Assembly: GCA_019155185.1 (NCBI GenBank)
Contig: CM032809.1
Coordinates: 2,338,501 to 2,402,500 of the forward strand
Reading direction: 5' to 3'
From: Beaufortia kweichowensis
Taxonomy: Eukaryota > Chordata > Actinopteri > Cypriniformes > Gastromyzontidae
Length of the DNA stretch: 64,000 nucleotides
Shown here one piece after another: positions 24,444 through 37,900 of this stretch. The translations under genes were made by a program, and so were the position numbers. The notes beneath the pieces were generated by a model. It was not told where the DNA came from. It searched no databases and saw only the letters and a program-made list of their open reading frames with translations. Each line of letters opens with the position of its first letter. Positions within the stretch are counted from its first letter, which is position 1.

Positions 24444-24850
24444 CCTGTATCTTTTCTACCACTTTAAAGAAATCTTACTTTGTTTTTTTAACTCATTGCA
24501 TGAATAATATCACACCTTTGGGATTGCCCTTAAACTGACCCTGCCAGCGGATTTTCTCAACTAAAAACAATAACAAGATCTTATAAAATCTCTGTACTAG
24601 AAGCTATTCAAATGAGCAAAAGAGAAGCAGGAAGTAAAAACTTCAATTACTATAAATTTTGACCATCAAAACACTAAAAGCTTTCAATACCGAACCTGCT
24701 TTTTCATGTGGTGGATGAATGTATGAAAATGAAATCAGATGTTTGTGTCATTGATTATTCCTGCCGTAATTATGAATCACTGGCCTGTTGCAAAGTTGCG
24801 CATCGCTTCGGTTTGTAATTGTTTATCGTCATGGAGACGCAACTACGCGC
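24444..24850 (-). promoter_or_regulatory. mapk15 upstream region with RFX X-box pattern
   Basis: ATCGTCATGGAGAC at 24825-24838 fits the X-box pattern RYYNYY-N2-RRNRAC exactly. It sits in a CpG-richer patch (24790-24850), about 380 bp upstream of the start codon. RFX factors drive ciliary genes, and MAPK15 is a ciliary kinase. No transcription start is visible. Confidence 0.45.
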
Positions 24851-26009
24851 AGAAGGAGCTCTTAAAGGAGCCACGCGGTTTATATTGTTTGCAATAGCAT
24901 GCTGCTTTACTACTCGTAACACTTCCATACTATGGAATATTATTTTCATTATGTTGTATACTGTAGTATGCAATGGCATACCAGTTTAAGTATACATGTT
25001 GCTAGAAATTGCATGGCAATACATTTTAAACATCCTTTCGTGAAATACACTTCAAAGATATTATTTCATAAGAGTTGAGTGTAAAATATGCCTGTCGTGC
25101 TCAATTTAGTGACCACTAGAATCGCAGTAACAAAAGAAATATTTCAATGCAACTACTGAGAATGCAGGTTATTTAAAGCTGTGTAATGCACACTGCAAGG
25201 GTAATGTTAAAGTCACATAAATGAGGGCAAATTATTATTCTTTGAAGTTAATATGTGGTTTATTTCAAAACTATTTTATTTACAATGGTCATTTAATAAA
25301 TATGACTTAAAATAAAGACAGACCAACACCACACCAAGAAAAAGTACACTAAGTTCTGAATCATGCTCTCTATTATAAATGTCAAGTTTAAAGCAACAAA
25401 CTTTACTGTACTTTACTGTAAATGCACATGTGTAATTTAAATCTGAATACAACTGGAGAATCTTAAAAATGTAAAAAGAAAAAACTTGGGAAAAGAGATG
25501 TTATTGTTGTTGTTGTTATTATTATTCATTTAAATTTATTCCAAAATTCAGTATCAAACCTCATTCTATAATAAGATATTATAAGATCCATAAATCTTCA
25601 AATCGTATGTTTCTTTATCACATGTATTAAGAGGCCAGCAACTCCCTAGCTTACTTTCCTAGAATATACTCCATATACTTACAGGTATAAACCTATTACT
25701 TATATACTAGAAAACACTAGAAAGCCTAAGAATCAAATAATTTCAGCTGCACAGAAAACAAAATACAAGCATTGTCAGACAAACCTAGTTAGTAAAAAGA
25801 TTACTTTTAAAAGAAAACAAATCTCTGAATGATATAAAGATAATTAGACAGTATAAAGTAAAGACATGATCAGCCTGAGTACTATCCCATTTGGATATAG
25901 GGTCTTGAAACCTTTAACTTTTAAAAGAAATGGGGGGAACAATAAACAATCGTGAGGTTTAATAAAACAGTGAAGGATTGTGAAAAAGTTCAAACAGATC
26001 AGGAAGCAT
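24851..26009. other. Intergenic spacer with vps28 3' UTR
   Basis: A+T-rich with no coding exon recognised. TTTATT near 25537 and 25270 are candidate minus-strand poly(A) signals for vps28. A short (TTG)n/(TTA)n run is at about 25500-25525. Confidence 0.45.
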
Positions 26010-27791
26010 TTAAGAGGAGTGTAAGAATCTATTAAAGGCGTTGTAGGCAGACTCCAGATCAAACAGCATCTGGCGAACCTGGGAGTCATCCAGCTCATCT
26101 GACGCAGACATGCTGCTTAGTGTTGTTAACCTGTGAGGAAGAACCAACATGCTCTATCTATGTGTTTGTACAACCAACATGCTCTATCATGAGTTTAAAT
26201 CTGCTCTGATGCTGCATCTTGTTTACACAAAAATGTGGCTTACCAGAGGTTGACTTTGTCTATGGCTTCTGAATCTGGAGGCATGTTGCTCATTCTGTTC
26301 ATGGTCTCCATTAGTTCTCTTAGATCAGGCTGGATCTATAAAATAATCATCTGAATCAGTTAAGTATAAATAAATATAAATGATGTAAGATATAAAATTA
26401 AAGTAGCTGCTGCAGTCTAAGCCCAGACTGTGAAACAAGTACCTCATCCATGGCACGAATCTCAAGTCGAAGCTTGTCCATCACTGTGATAAACAGCTGT
26501 GTGGGCAAAAGCAGAACCATTAAACAAGGTATCTCATAATATAACAATGTAAATGTATTATTGTACACTGCTATCTACCTAATGGAACTGCTGGAACAAG
26601 ATATCTTTTAAACTCAATCAATAAACAGTGAAGCTTTTTGGCGTTAACCTACGCAAAGCTATTTATTCTAGTATACATAAAACCCATGTAAAACCCACAA
26701 GATACATACAGATACTATGTCTGCAATGCAACGATTCAGGTTGCCCTTGTCATCCTTGATGGTGATTGGTCGATCCTCTTTAATCCTTTCCATAGCTAGT
26801 GGACAGTCAAGCTGCCACAAACACAAAGGAGGGACATTTTTAAAAGTCATAAATTAAGTACAATATATAAGCCACCATAAGCCATTTTTCAGACTAAGGA
26901 CTTCTTAATATTGTACAGTGCACTGAACGAATAAAGACATTACAAACAGATTTAGTTAAATTTTATTAAATGTCATACTCTGTACTTCCGGCAAAAGTCA
27001 TCAATGGAGCCCACATCTGATCCCTGGACCTGTTTGAAAGCTGCCTTGTACTGCACAAGCAATCTTGAGCAAGCTCCAGTATATCTATAAGAATAAAGTA
27101 AATATTAACCTTTCAGAGACAGACATTAAAAATAACACAATTTAGTACAAGAAAGGAAGCGACTAACTCATTAGGTGTCACGCAATCTTTAATGTATGCT
27201 TTCTCCAGTGCCTGGAGTGTCTTTACCACAGCAAACAACTCTGCCATGTTGTCAAACCTTTTAAAATAAAGTAAACAAGAACATCAAATGCAATGAGACA
27301 ACATCATCACTGTTCCATACAGTTAATAAAGTGACATCCATCGTACAAACTAACAAGGTTAAAACGGCTCAGCTGAACAGCAGTATGTGTCAAAACATTT
27401 TTGGATATAACACAGTATGTCTATATCTATATCTATATATGATGTTGGCCAACTTACTTTTCTCTTTCTCTTGCATTTTTGTACAATTTTACTTCCTGTA
27501 AAATAAACAATTCAAAGACAGCAATGACAACTGTGTTATTATTTTGATTATTACAAACAATCAAAGTAACTTGTAGTAACAGTATTACCTCATATAGTTC
27601 TGGCTTGTTGGCAGGTGCTAATTAAGTAAAATCAGAAACATAATTTAGACCAATAAGGCAGTGATAAACGATAAACATTTGAATAAAAACAATGGGCAAG
27701 AAAGCAGAAGTAATTTGGATGGTCGTGATTATATAAGGTTCTCTCACTTACCCCCTCCCATCACACCAGATGCTGGTATTCCATGAAACAT
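26010..27791 (-). CDS. vps28: Vacuolar protein sorting-associated protein 28 (ESCRT-I subunit)
   Basis: Nine coding exons: 27752-27791, 27589-27617 (29 nt), 27458-27495 (38 nt), 27168-27257, 26979-27084, 26710-26811, 26443-26496, 26244-26335 and 26010-26130. They give 672 nt, 223 aa (human 221). It starts MFHGIPASG and contains NKPELYEEVKLYKNARERE, DNMAELFAVVKTLQALEKAY, LDCPLAMERIKEDRPITIKD and the C-terminal SASDELDDSQVRQMLFDLES. Residues 1 to about 120 form the core that packs with TSG101/VPS23 and VPS37. Residues from about 125 form the four-helix C-terminal domain that binds ESCRT-II and ESCRT-III partners. It acts on endosome membranes in sorting of ubiquitinated cargo. All phases are conserved. 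It is nearly identical to human except around residues 6-16 and 165-180. Confidence 0.98.
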
Positions 27792-28370
27792 GATTGATCT
27801 ACAAAACAATTTAGATGACAAATCAAATTATTATTTTGGTTTCAGTCGAAGTTCACTATTATTTCTGAATGATATACAGTGGCTTTATGTCAAAACCCAC
27901 TAGGTTGTTGCTACACACGGTGTATTTAAAGTGTCTACTGGCTAAGGAAATGCGATTCAAACATGTAACAGACAGAAAACATATATGACACATTACATTT
28001 TAGAAGAATAACAAGCTGTTTGGTGAAACTCTCTGTATGTAAATGGATAATCGTAAATGTTGTATATAATTTAACATCTAGTTTGTCTTTGTTTATTTGC
28101 TGACAAATACATGGCGATATTAGCCCGGCTAGCTAGCTAAAATTACGCTTTAAATGTACACGACACGTTGATGTCTCCGATTCATTTACCTCATTCAAAC
28201 TTAAATAACGTTACTGTGATTGTGAAATCTTTTGTTGTAAAATTAAAAACGCATTTTAAACCAAAAAAAATCACAAAAACAAGAGAAAATACTTACCCTT
28301 CTGTTGACGTCACCCGCTGTTGAACGCTGACGTCGCCGGATGATTTCGTCACATCCTATTTTCTCCTCCA
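27792..28370 (-). promoter_or_regulatory. vps28 5' noncoding exon, intron and CRE-like promoter
   Basis: A TTTTGTAG acceptor ends at 27799, just upstream of the ATG. A GTAAGT donor at 28291-28296 defines a probable noncoding exon starting at 28297. TGACGTCA (28305-28312) and TGACGTCG (28328-28335) are CRE/ATF-type sites, with a further CGTCAC near 28347. This strand reads away from aunip. Confidence 0.6.
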
Positions 28371-28990
28371 CTTTCCCGTTTTTTTTTTCTACATGGCAAA
28401 AAAAATATACATAAAATACATACATACACATTTTGTCTACTCTTTATTCGGAATGTTACAATAATATAAATCATAATTTATTCTATAAATTACTGCACTG
28501 TGTTGTTGTGTAGGTTTCATGGTAAGGGTTGCCAAGTATGTTCAATAATTCCACATGAATTAAATACCTTTACTGTCTCGGTAATTACATATCCAACTAG
28601 TTAATAGTATAAAACACTTGTGTAATTTGTCATATATTGTATAAATGTATAAATTATACACCATAATCTGAATAAAACTCTTATCAACTCTATTACCATT
28701 AATCGTATGATACAATGTTATGGAAATACTTGGCAACCCAAATGCTCTTCGAAATCGAATGTTCGCGCGGGGAACGACAACAGCGGCAACAGTAAACAGA
28801 GGATCTCAACAACAACATGTACATTTAATTGACTAAAACATGAAGTGCAGTTAAAATCGTTTATGTCTACTTACTTTGCTTATTAATTACGTTTTATTTG
28901 ACTTGAATGCGAGTAATTCGGAGACTTTAATCCGCCCTAGTCTGGTTAGTTTGTATTTAAGATTTGTAGTAGCCATTCTTTAACCAGAAA
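28371..28990. promoter_or_regulatory. Shared vps28/aunip head-to-head promoter region
   Basis: About 0.6 kb separates the presumed vps28 first exon from the aunip start codon. TTCGCGCGGG near 28762 resembles an E2F site on the aunip side. The middle (28380-28740) is A+T-rich and featureless. Confidence 0.5.
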
Positions 28991-30476
28991 ATGAAAGGCA
29001 CTACTAAGGGCACTAAAGTAAAACCAGCATCAACAGCTAGAGAAGAGGAGTGTGGAATATGGCTTGACACAACTGAGTTGAAGCAAAAGGTATTTAATAT
29101 ATACTCAATATATATTGAGGAAAAGTACATTTTTATTTGTTGTTAACTGTGTTATGATGTTATTCACACGGTGTTTATATTCATTTCAGAAACAGTTGAG
29201 CCGTCCAATCTCTAAATTACTCAATCCACTGGCTAGATCAAGTGGATACAATGTAGCCGTAGCGCTGAGCTTTACTCAAACCAAACTTAACATGCCTGTC
29301 ACTAGACAGAGCACTATATCATCTTTCTTCTCATCCAAGCATAAAGGTAAAATCATCCAGCGCTGTTTTTAATACTGTAACTGTGTCAGATATTGTGACG
29401 GTGTTATAAACTTTATTTCTTGTTAATGACTGGGATGATCTCTTTGTTTAGACCTAAAACCAGGTGTCACTCATGATGGGATGTACACCTCCATGCACAC
29501 AGAGGTACGCTCTGGATCCAAACGAAAACATGAGGTGACCGTGGAGCCATCTGAAGAGATTCATGAGCAGAACTGTGATCTAGGTTATGAGGATGTATCA
29601 GTAAAGGGTTCGGATGACAGTAAAGAGCAGTCTTTCCTTCGTTTGATGAGCGGACATCAGTCAGATGAGGAAGAGCCACCTGAAAAGCGGAGAGCTTTTG
29701 CCATTAATGCAGACGGCAATGTGTTGGAGACACAGGAATACTGGAATAAAGCAGTATATGCCACAAGTGTTCATCCAAATGATATTCAGACAGTTCCTGA
29801 AACTGAGACTCTTTTTAATGGCGAATCCCAGGGATTTGATCTTCCAAAGGCCCGAAAACCCTGTAGGGATGTGTGTGGGAATGTTCTTCAGAATCAAAGT
29901 CTGAAAGACCTTCATGGGTTGAAAGATAAACGTGTTTTAAGAGATCAGAACACCACTATCGAGGGACTTGTCTTAACATCTAGGCCTGTCAATGCAAACC
30001 ACACAAGAGCAAAATCTTTTGCTATTTCTAATATGGATCAGGAACAATCTGGGTATAAACTCAAGACTTCACCCATGAAACTGATAGGAAAAGAGAATAG
30101 ACAACCGGCATCACCCATTCACAATGCTTCTTCATCCCCTTTTAAGCTAAATATAATGTCAAGTCCAGCTAAGTCCAGGTTAAAGGAGAAATACAATCAT
30201 TCCCCAAAGAAATCAAGTAAGGAGGAATCGGGCACAGAGATGCCAGATAGTCTGGCTATGTTATTCACTCAAGACTCGGAGGGCTTCTGTGTGATTGCTC
30301 ATCGTGACCAACGCCTGAGGAGCCCACTAAAAGACAACAGCAATGTATCTAATGACAAAGATTACTGGAATAGGACATCTGTCAAGACTTTAGATAAAGA
30401 GGATGAAGAATCAGATCTGGAAGCAGAGATGCTTTTCACACAGGATTCAGAAGGAAATATGGTGATCAAGCACTAG
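28991..30476 (+). CDS. aunip: Aurora kinase A and ninein-interacting protein
   Basis: Three coding exons: 28991-29089, 29190-29346 and 29452-30476. They give 1281 nt, 426 aa (human 357). Conserved points against human AUNIP are CGIWLDTTELK near residue 22, QSTISSFF at 73-80 (human QRSIASFF), KENRQP, and two copies of LFTQDSEGxxVIxH at about 356-369 and 413-426 (human LFTEDSQGQRVIAH and LFTQDSEGNQVIRH). The middle is low in conservation, charged, and probably disordered. Human AUNIP links Aurora A to ninein at centrosomes and promotes CtIP-dependent end resection at DNA breaks. It is the only plus-strand gene here, head to head with vps28. The start ATG is the first in the exon and gives the right N terminus. 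Confidence 0.93.
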
Positions 30477-31967
30477 TCATAAACAGGTGACAATTACGTC
30501 ATTAAAATGTGGCATTAGGAAAAAGAAAGTTAAGAAATTCCTTTTGTGTTTAAAAAGGTGTGATGTTAGATATTTTAAAAGCTCTTGATTTCCAGTATAA
30601 AACTAGATTTTAGGTATGAAAATGTACTATTTAAATGCATAAATAAACATCTGTGAATTTTCAAACAGGCCCTTACAGTGTGCATTGTTGATTTTTTTCT
30701 CTGCCACCAGATGGCAGAATGAACCACATTTGCATGTAAATGTACAAGGTGCTGCAGAGTTGCAAACACAAATTCTGTTCTTGTGTACCAAGTTGATGTT
30801 TCTGCATTGCTGCTAAATTGTTACATTTGCATTTAGGAATACATTTCAAGGTTTATTCAGGTACTGGAGACTGTAAATTGTAATAAGGCTACAAACAGCA
30901 CTGTAATGAGTTCACAGATTTATTTGATCAATTTTATGTTGACATGAAAATACTTTCTAACGGTAAAATACAATTTAAGCGTGACTTTAATGCAGTGTAC
31001 AAATTCCACTCCACGTGTGTGTTTAAGAATAATTGATTCATTTGCATTACAGTAATAATGTTTAGGTAAATGCAGACTGCTCACTAACCAAACAAATGTA
31101 ATATAATACCTTTAAAGGACTGAAGATTGCTACATATTAAGACGTGTTGGCATACAGTCAAAATATGCTTAAGTGTTCAAGACTTGTTGAATAAACATTT
31201 AATGCATCATGTACATTTATAGACAGATGCAAAGATGTGGGTGCAGAATATAAACAACTAGCAAACAGTTTTGGACAAATGACATTGCCGGCACTACTCA
31301 ATAATTAGTCTTATTTAAGTTAAAGCATATTCATATGCCATTACTATTCTGATGGTATTTAATGACACGTTATTCTGCAAATCTTTTTGACTAACAAGAA
31401 CAAATTCCAGAAATAATTAACTAAAAATAAGAAGATTTAATTAGGCATGCTATTTTTAAAACTATATTAAAATAATAAAAAATCTTATAAAAATATCCTC
31501 AAAGGCACAAAGAACCATTTATTACACCCTTAGATTAAAACGTTTTTTTAAATGTTATGATATTGATAACAATTAATGATATTGACTTTTCCCCTCTGAT
31601 CATAATTGCTACTAGTACCGTTGTATTTTTCTAAACCTACACTTTACTTTTTGTAGAAAGAAATATATAGGATGGGATGTATAACTTGAACAATACTTCA
31701 TTAACATTAAACTGCATATTCAGTTGATGATTGACACAGATTAATACATATTGTTGCCATGGTGAAGCACAATGAAATATCTAAGGATAGTAATGGTTTT
31801 TAAAAGTGTGATTCATTTGAATTGTCTGGCTATAAAACTACACTCTCACAACCACAAAGTATGAATTCTTATCTTACAGTTCATCTAACAGTGTGATATA
31901 GTATAAGTGCATGAATGAAGAACTCTGGGTAGGAGGATAGAGATGATGAGCTAGAAAAGCTAAGGAA
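30477..31967. other. aunip and cap2 3' ends, tail to tail
   Basis: AATAAA at 30642-30647 is a good poly(A) signal for aunip. TTTATT near 31517 and 30908 could serve cap2 on the other strand, in which case the two 3' UTRs may come close or overlap. No coding exon seen. Confidence 0.5.
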
Positions 31968-34900
31968 TCACCCAGCAATCTTTGTTGGTTCTGTGACCAG
32001 ACTGGACCCGTCCCAAACCGTTTTAAACTGCTCTGGAATCGGAAACTCCCTCTGTAGAGCAGAATACAGTACAAACATAACAACATCAACAATTAAAGCA
32101 GCTTTCCTGTGTATTAAAGCAAGTTCTTATTTTGGTATTCATGGCATTTTGTAATGGTCACTTGCAAAAATAAAAGGTTATAGTGGTTGTAGTTGCGAAA
32201 GATTGTCATTGTATATACTCACATAATCATCTTCTCCCTCGGGAATAAGGATATTCATTTCAGAACTCTTGGCACTGACAATCTCACAGTTAAGTGAATC
32301 TTTGCTCAAGTACACATGGCACCCTTCAGTTTTATTAATGGAAATGGTAGGAACTTTTCCCAGTACCTATAAGACAAGGAGACCATTTGAGTTAAGAAGA
32401 CTAAATTAAACTATTTAAAACTACTATAAGTTCCATCATGGATTTAAAAAAAAATACTAGTAGTTTGTAAATTCTGTCAATTTATGTCTGTGTTAAATAT
32501 TACTTGAAGAGATTTTCCTGTTAACATGAATTACCAAATAACTAAAATGACCTCAAAAATGCATTTTGGGTGCAACAAAAATCTATGTTGTTAATAAGTT
32601 GCTATGTAAGAACAGAAACCACAGTTTCCACAAAGATGTGGGTTTATGTGCTTGGTGAGTTAAAATTGTTATATATTTTAATCAGTAAAAATGTATGTTT
32701 GAGGTATGAAGCTGTGTAATTCACTCTACGAGTAGTCTCTAGAAGTAATAAACTGTAATAAAAACCTTATTCAACTCATAAAACGCTATTTAAAACACCA
32801 TGTCAAAACATTAGATAAAAAGATTCTCTTTATGATGATAAACAAGTAATTATTATTTAACAAAAAGCTATGTAACCTTGAGAGTTGCGCAGACTTATAC
32901 ACATTCTTTATGGATTCCCACAGTTATGACCATCCTTCACGTGCATACATTACATTACCGCATTCACTTTTACAATAACAAGCTAAAGTGCGGATCGCTC
33001 ACACATCAACACACTTCAGCCTGCGATATGTCACGCAGAAACCTTTACATCTGTTCTAACCTGAAGTCTAACGTCTTTGGAGTTGATGATTTCAACAATG
33101 CCCACCACGTTGTCAAACACAAGTCCAAGCTTCTTACAATTATCTGTGAGAGAAGAGACAGACGTTAGCCAGCCGTGGTGTGCAGTGCTATGATAAAGGA
33201 AAAGATAACGTTACTGTATAGAAGCAGCTGGTCTCCTCTTACCCACTATGATGGAATTGACTTTCCCTTTGATCTGCAGTGTGCAACTGTTACAGCTGAA
33301 GGCATAAACCACCTGTTTGAGTTCGGTCTCCTCTATCACCAGGTCATGAGTTTGCTCCTGGTACTCCTATAGGGTAAATGTGGACAATAGATGCATTAGA
33401 CACATGGTTTTGATGGTGATTCATTAGGAAGTCAATGTAAGTTTACAGGTGCAGTTATTTCTTACTACATTTAAACTAAATGTTAAATATAAAAATATTG
33501 AAAATGAGTGGTATGGTTCAATGCTATTCTAATTATAGCCAGAGACATTAACGTGCCAAAGTAACCTACCACCCTCCACTTCTTTCCTTCTAGCTCCAGC
33601 ACGGGGGAATGTTTCTTGGCAGGTGTGCAAGCAGACGAGCTGGAGTTGTGTGTTTTGGCCGGAGAGTTCTGGTGCGCCCTGTCCTGAGAGCGCAGGCCTG
33701 GGTTCTTATGTGTCTTCTGCTCATCGGACACATGCTTTAAACCTAGAGGCGCATAATATATTAAGTGACTTGTAGTGACTGATGGACAGGTCTGATGTTG
33801 TTCTCCTGCCCACCTTTAGTGATGGCCGCTCCCTGGTTGAGCTGTGCGAAGAGAGCCGAGTGTTGAGGTGCTGTGTCATCTGTTTTAGAAATGTCATCCA
33901 TGAACGTTGGAGGAGGTCCTGGTGGTGGTGGAGGAGGTGGAGGGCAAGGCCCATCAGAATTAGGGAACAGAGAAGGAGGGGCAACAGGACCCTGGGCAGA
34001 ACATCAGAGTTAGCTGATTAGGAGGACACTCTGAAGAATTATTTGCTTAATATGTTTAGGTTTATGGCTATTCTGATACATTTTCATGTTTTAATACGTT
34101 TAATACAATAAACAATTATGAGACTTTTAAGACTTAATTTACACAGTAAAAATCTGTGTCTTAAAGTAAAACCAGCTAAGAGCCACAGGTGTTTCAGTAA
34201 CCCACAGGATGGAGATCTTGACAGTCTCCAGTAGGGGGAGTATAAGGCAATGGATTGAGACTGTGCCAGCACAAACCTAAACTGGGGGGGTTACAGATAA
34301 CCAAGATGACCTTTATAAGATAAAAACATGGTTTAACTAGTCATAATCTTAAATGTGGTATCTGTAGAGCATCACTTGCAATAGTGAGGTGTCTGAAGCA
34401 TTACCTTAGCGACTTAGGTTGCGTTTTTATCCAAGTAGAATTATACATAAATGCATAGAATATATAGTTTATAAGCTTTGCTATCACTCTTAAATATGAA
34501 AAACAACAATAATGAAAAAAATCTGCTTAAATATTTACTTGATACTGTAAATAAATATCGCCAACACTTACAATAAAGTTCTGTTTCCTAAGATTAGTTA
34601 ACTAATTTAGTTAAAAATGAACTAACAATGAACAATACTTCTACAGCATTTATTATTCTTAGTTCAATCATGTTAACTGCAGCATTTTTTAATACAGTTT
34701 TATAATAAAGTTGACCAACATGAACAATTGTATTGGCATTAACTAACATTAAGAAAGATTAACAAATGCTGAAAAACTGTATTGCTCATTGTCAGTTCGT
34801 GTTAGCTAATGTATTTACTAATGATACTAAATACAACCTTATTGTACAGTGTTACGTAAAAATCTGAAGTGCAGAACAATGCTTTTAACAATACTAATGA

Positions 34901-37900
34901 CATTCAAGATTTTTCTATAATAACTCTCTCTACTAATCTGGTACTGAGCTTTAAAAGCATTTAATGTAAGTCCGTATGTTTTACGCACTCTCAGAACAAC
35001 TGCAAAAATCTCCTTAAACGTCAATTAAAGCAAAAGAACAAATCGTGTGGCACAGTTGACTATTGTGACTATTGTGTTACCCTCACGCCTGTTTTACATT
35101 GTCAGCACAGCTGCCATTGACAGTTGCAGCCACTTCAACACTTAAACCGACTTAAACAACTGTTGCACACTCATCTTTTCCTCTCTTGTACAAACACACA
35201 TGCACGTTTGATCAGTTCTTGTGCTAATGTTCAGCACAGGTTTACCAGTCGGGGAACTCAACCTCTGACCCGAAAGGTCAACAAGTGGAAAGTTAAAGGA
35301 TGTATAGCTAAAACATTGCAATGTGTGTGCCAAGTATATTTAATAGGCAAGGATATCCAGACGTAAATGTGAGGCTGTATGTGTTATACATGAGAGGAGA
35401 GCTTAAATTACAGGGAGTGTGTGTGAGAGCAGGTGTGTGAGCCACAGACACACTAGGCTTTTGTTGGGGACATTTCTATGGTTAAAACCCCCTCATGCAA
35501 AAAGACCCAAAGGACCACCTGTCCACACCACACAGTTCTCCACACACTCGGACCCCTCACGGCAGGAGGGACAGCTGACGCACAGCCGAGGGAGATCTCA
35601 GGTTTCTTTTGAGACACACATGCACACACAGACAGGATTTCACAACTCAAAAACTTTTTGAGAATTGCTTGGGGTGTTGTATGTGCATTTTCCTAAAGTG
35701 CTAAGAGTTCCTTTTTGAAACTTTTTCAATGTCCTGCATATTATAAGAAGACAAATCAGTCAATATAGGAAAGGGTTCCTGTGAATCTATTGGTAGAACT
35801 CTTCTATCTTCCAAAGAGTTTTTATACATGTGATCCGCAGCAAGGGTGCTAATCTAAAATGACTATTCACATGCACCTCCTTAATATAAAGATGCTACAC
35901 AATGCCATAGAAGAAGCAATATTGGCTGTATGGTTTCATAAAGAACTTGTAACATCTGCATAAAAGGTTCTTTGTAGTAAAAAAAAGGTATAAAAGGTAA
36001 GAAACTAATAGTTCTTTTAAGAACCAAAAGATTCTTTGGGGAACCAAAAATGGTTCGTCTATGGCACATTTATAGCACCATCTTTATTTATAAGACTGTG
36101 GAAATAAGCTCTACGTAATGTAATCATTTAAAATGATTTAAAGGAACACTCACAGTCTTGCTCCAGACCAGCCCGGTGGTGTGATGCTCTTTGATAAAAG
36201 TCTGAAGTTCAGTCCAGATGCTCAGATAGGATCGCACCCACTCGACATGGCGAGGGTCACTGGTGTCAGCGGAGACGGGTGGAGAAACAATAGTCAGAAA
36301 AATATTCAGAATGCACTTTAACAGGAACATAGAATCATACAAATATCATATTATATTGTTAATACTCAATACAGTGATATATACAGTATCGAATATTTGG
36401 TATTACCATCAAATCCGCAGTACTTTTTGTAAGGGTTGATAAGTTTTCAATAACAGATCACATTAATACAATCCATTGTTCATAAATACAAAAAAACTAA
36501 CGTGTCTTTGTAATCTTTCAGGACTCTGTTGGTGTAGAACATTGCAGCATCATTCATCTCCTTCACATAAGGTCCTGGTTTCTGACACTACAGAGAAAAA
36601 GAGAAAACACAATTACACGAGCAAAAGATAAAAGGAGTTAATGTACTCATAAAAATGACACAGAATCATTCATTTCTGTCCTAGATCCAGTACTGGAATA
36701 CTGAGGCATTTATATCCATCACTGACATGACTACAGCCCAAAGTCGCCGTGTGAGAAGAAAAAAGGGTTTGAAAAGGTTGTAAACACATCTTGAAACAAA
36801 AGACAGCAGTTGTCTCTTAAAGAAGAACAATGATAGAGTCCAGAACCTTCTGAGCCCAATTTCACATTGAAGAGATTAGAAACAGCCATCCACGGCATGA
36901 AGAACCTCAGAAGACTTTCACAAGAGTTTACACAATAGAAAATAAACAAGAATTCAAATATCAGTTGTGGTGGTCCACTCACTGATGATTCAGATCATTT
37001 ATACAAGGTCAGCCTGATGTCACAATCAAAGAAAACGAGCCTAATAAGGACAGGACAGATAATGTTAGGCTTTAATATGGTGGGCTTCCATCACTTAATC
37101 AACGTCTGATGATTGCATGATAAGGCACTAGGCATGTGAAACCATAATCCTAAGTGACTCGAAACAAATGAGATGCATAAATCAAACCACATTTTTTTGG
37201 TCAGTTGACATAAGTATGTTTTTGCTCCAGTTCTCCAAGAAGCGGGTGGATGGTGCCAAGCTCTCCATGTCAGGGTCTGAGGTGTATTTTCTAGAGCGGG
37301 ACAGAGATGCTTACCACAGCCACCCAGCCCAGAGCTGGGATGCTCTCGCTCACGGCAGACAGGTGGTTGAACAGGTCGCTTCCACGGTTCTTCTCTCGGA
37401 AACTCTGCACTTCTTGGATCTGGTCAGAAAGTGGCCTGAGGAGGTCGGTCAGCTCTGTCTATACATTAAACAAAAGTCAATGGTCAGTTGTTGAAATGCA
37501 TTATGTACATTCATGCGTATTTCGCCCTCATCATGAGTGTTGTGTGTGGTTTCTAGGGTGTTGCTATGTGGTTACTCAGGTGTCTGAATGTTTTTTGCCA
37601 TGTTGCTAGGTAGTTGCTAGGATGTTCTGGGTGGTTTTTAGGGTGTACTGGGTAGAAAAAAATGCCTAGTTAGTCTTATAAACCTTTAAAGTATTTAGTC
37701 ATTTGAAAAGTCTCATTTAACCTGAACACTTACGTTATTTCTCTATTCATTTTGATATTTCATAGTTGAATTTTAATCTAATTATTACACACTATATATA
37801 TATTGATGGAAAGGTCAAGACTGAAGAATAAATATTTGACAAATTTTCAACAATAAACAAACAAATTGCTAACAATGAATAAAAAAGAATAAAAAGACTA

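Noticed and set aside
37315..37458. Assigning the CAP gene to cap1
   Set aside because: DEQKTHKNPGLR, KKHSPVLELEGKKW and the tail EFPIPEQFKT are closer to CAP2, and rbm24 and stmnd1 are CAP2 neighbours in human.
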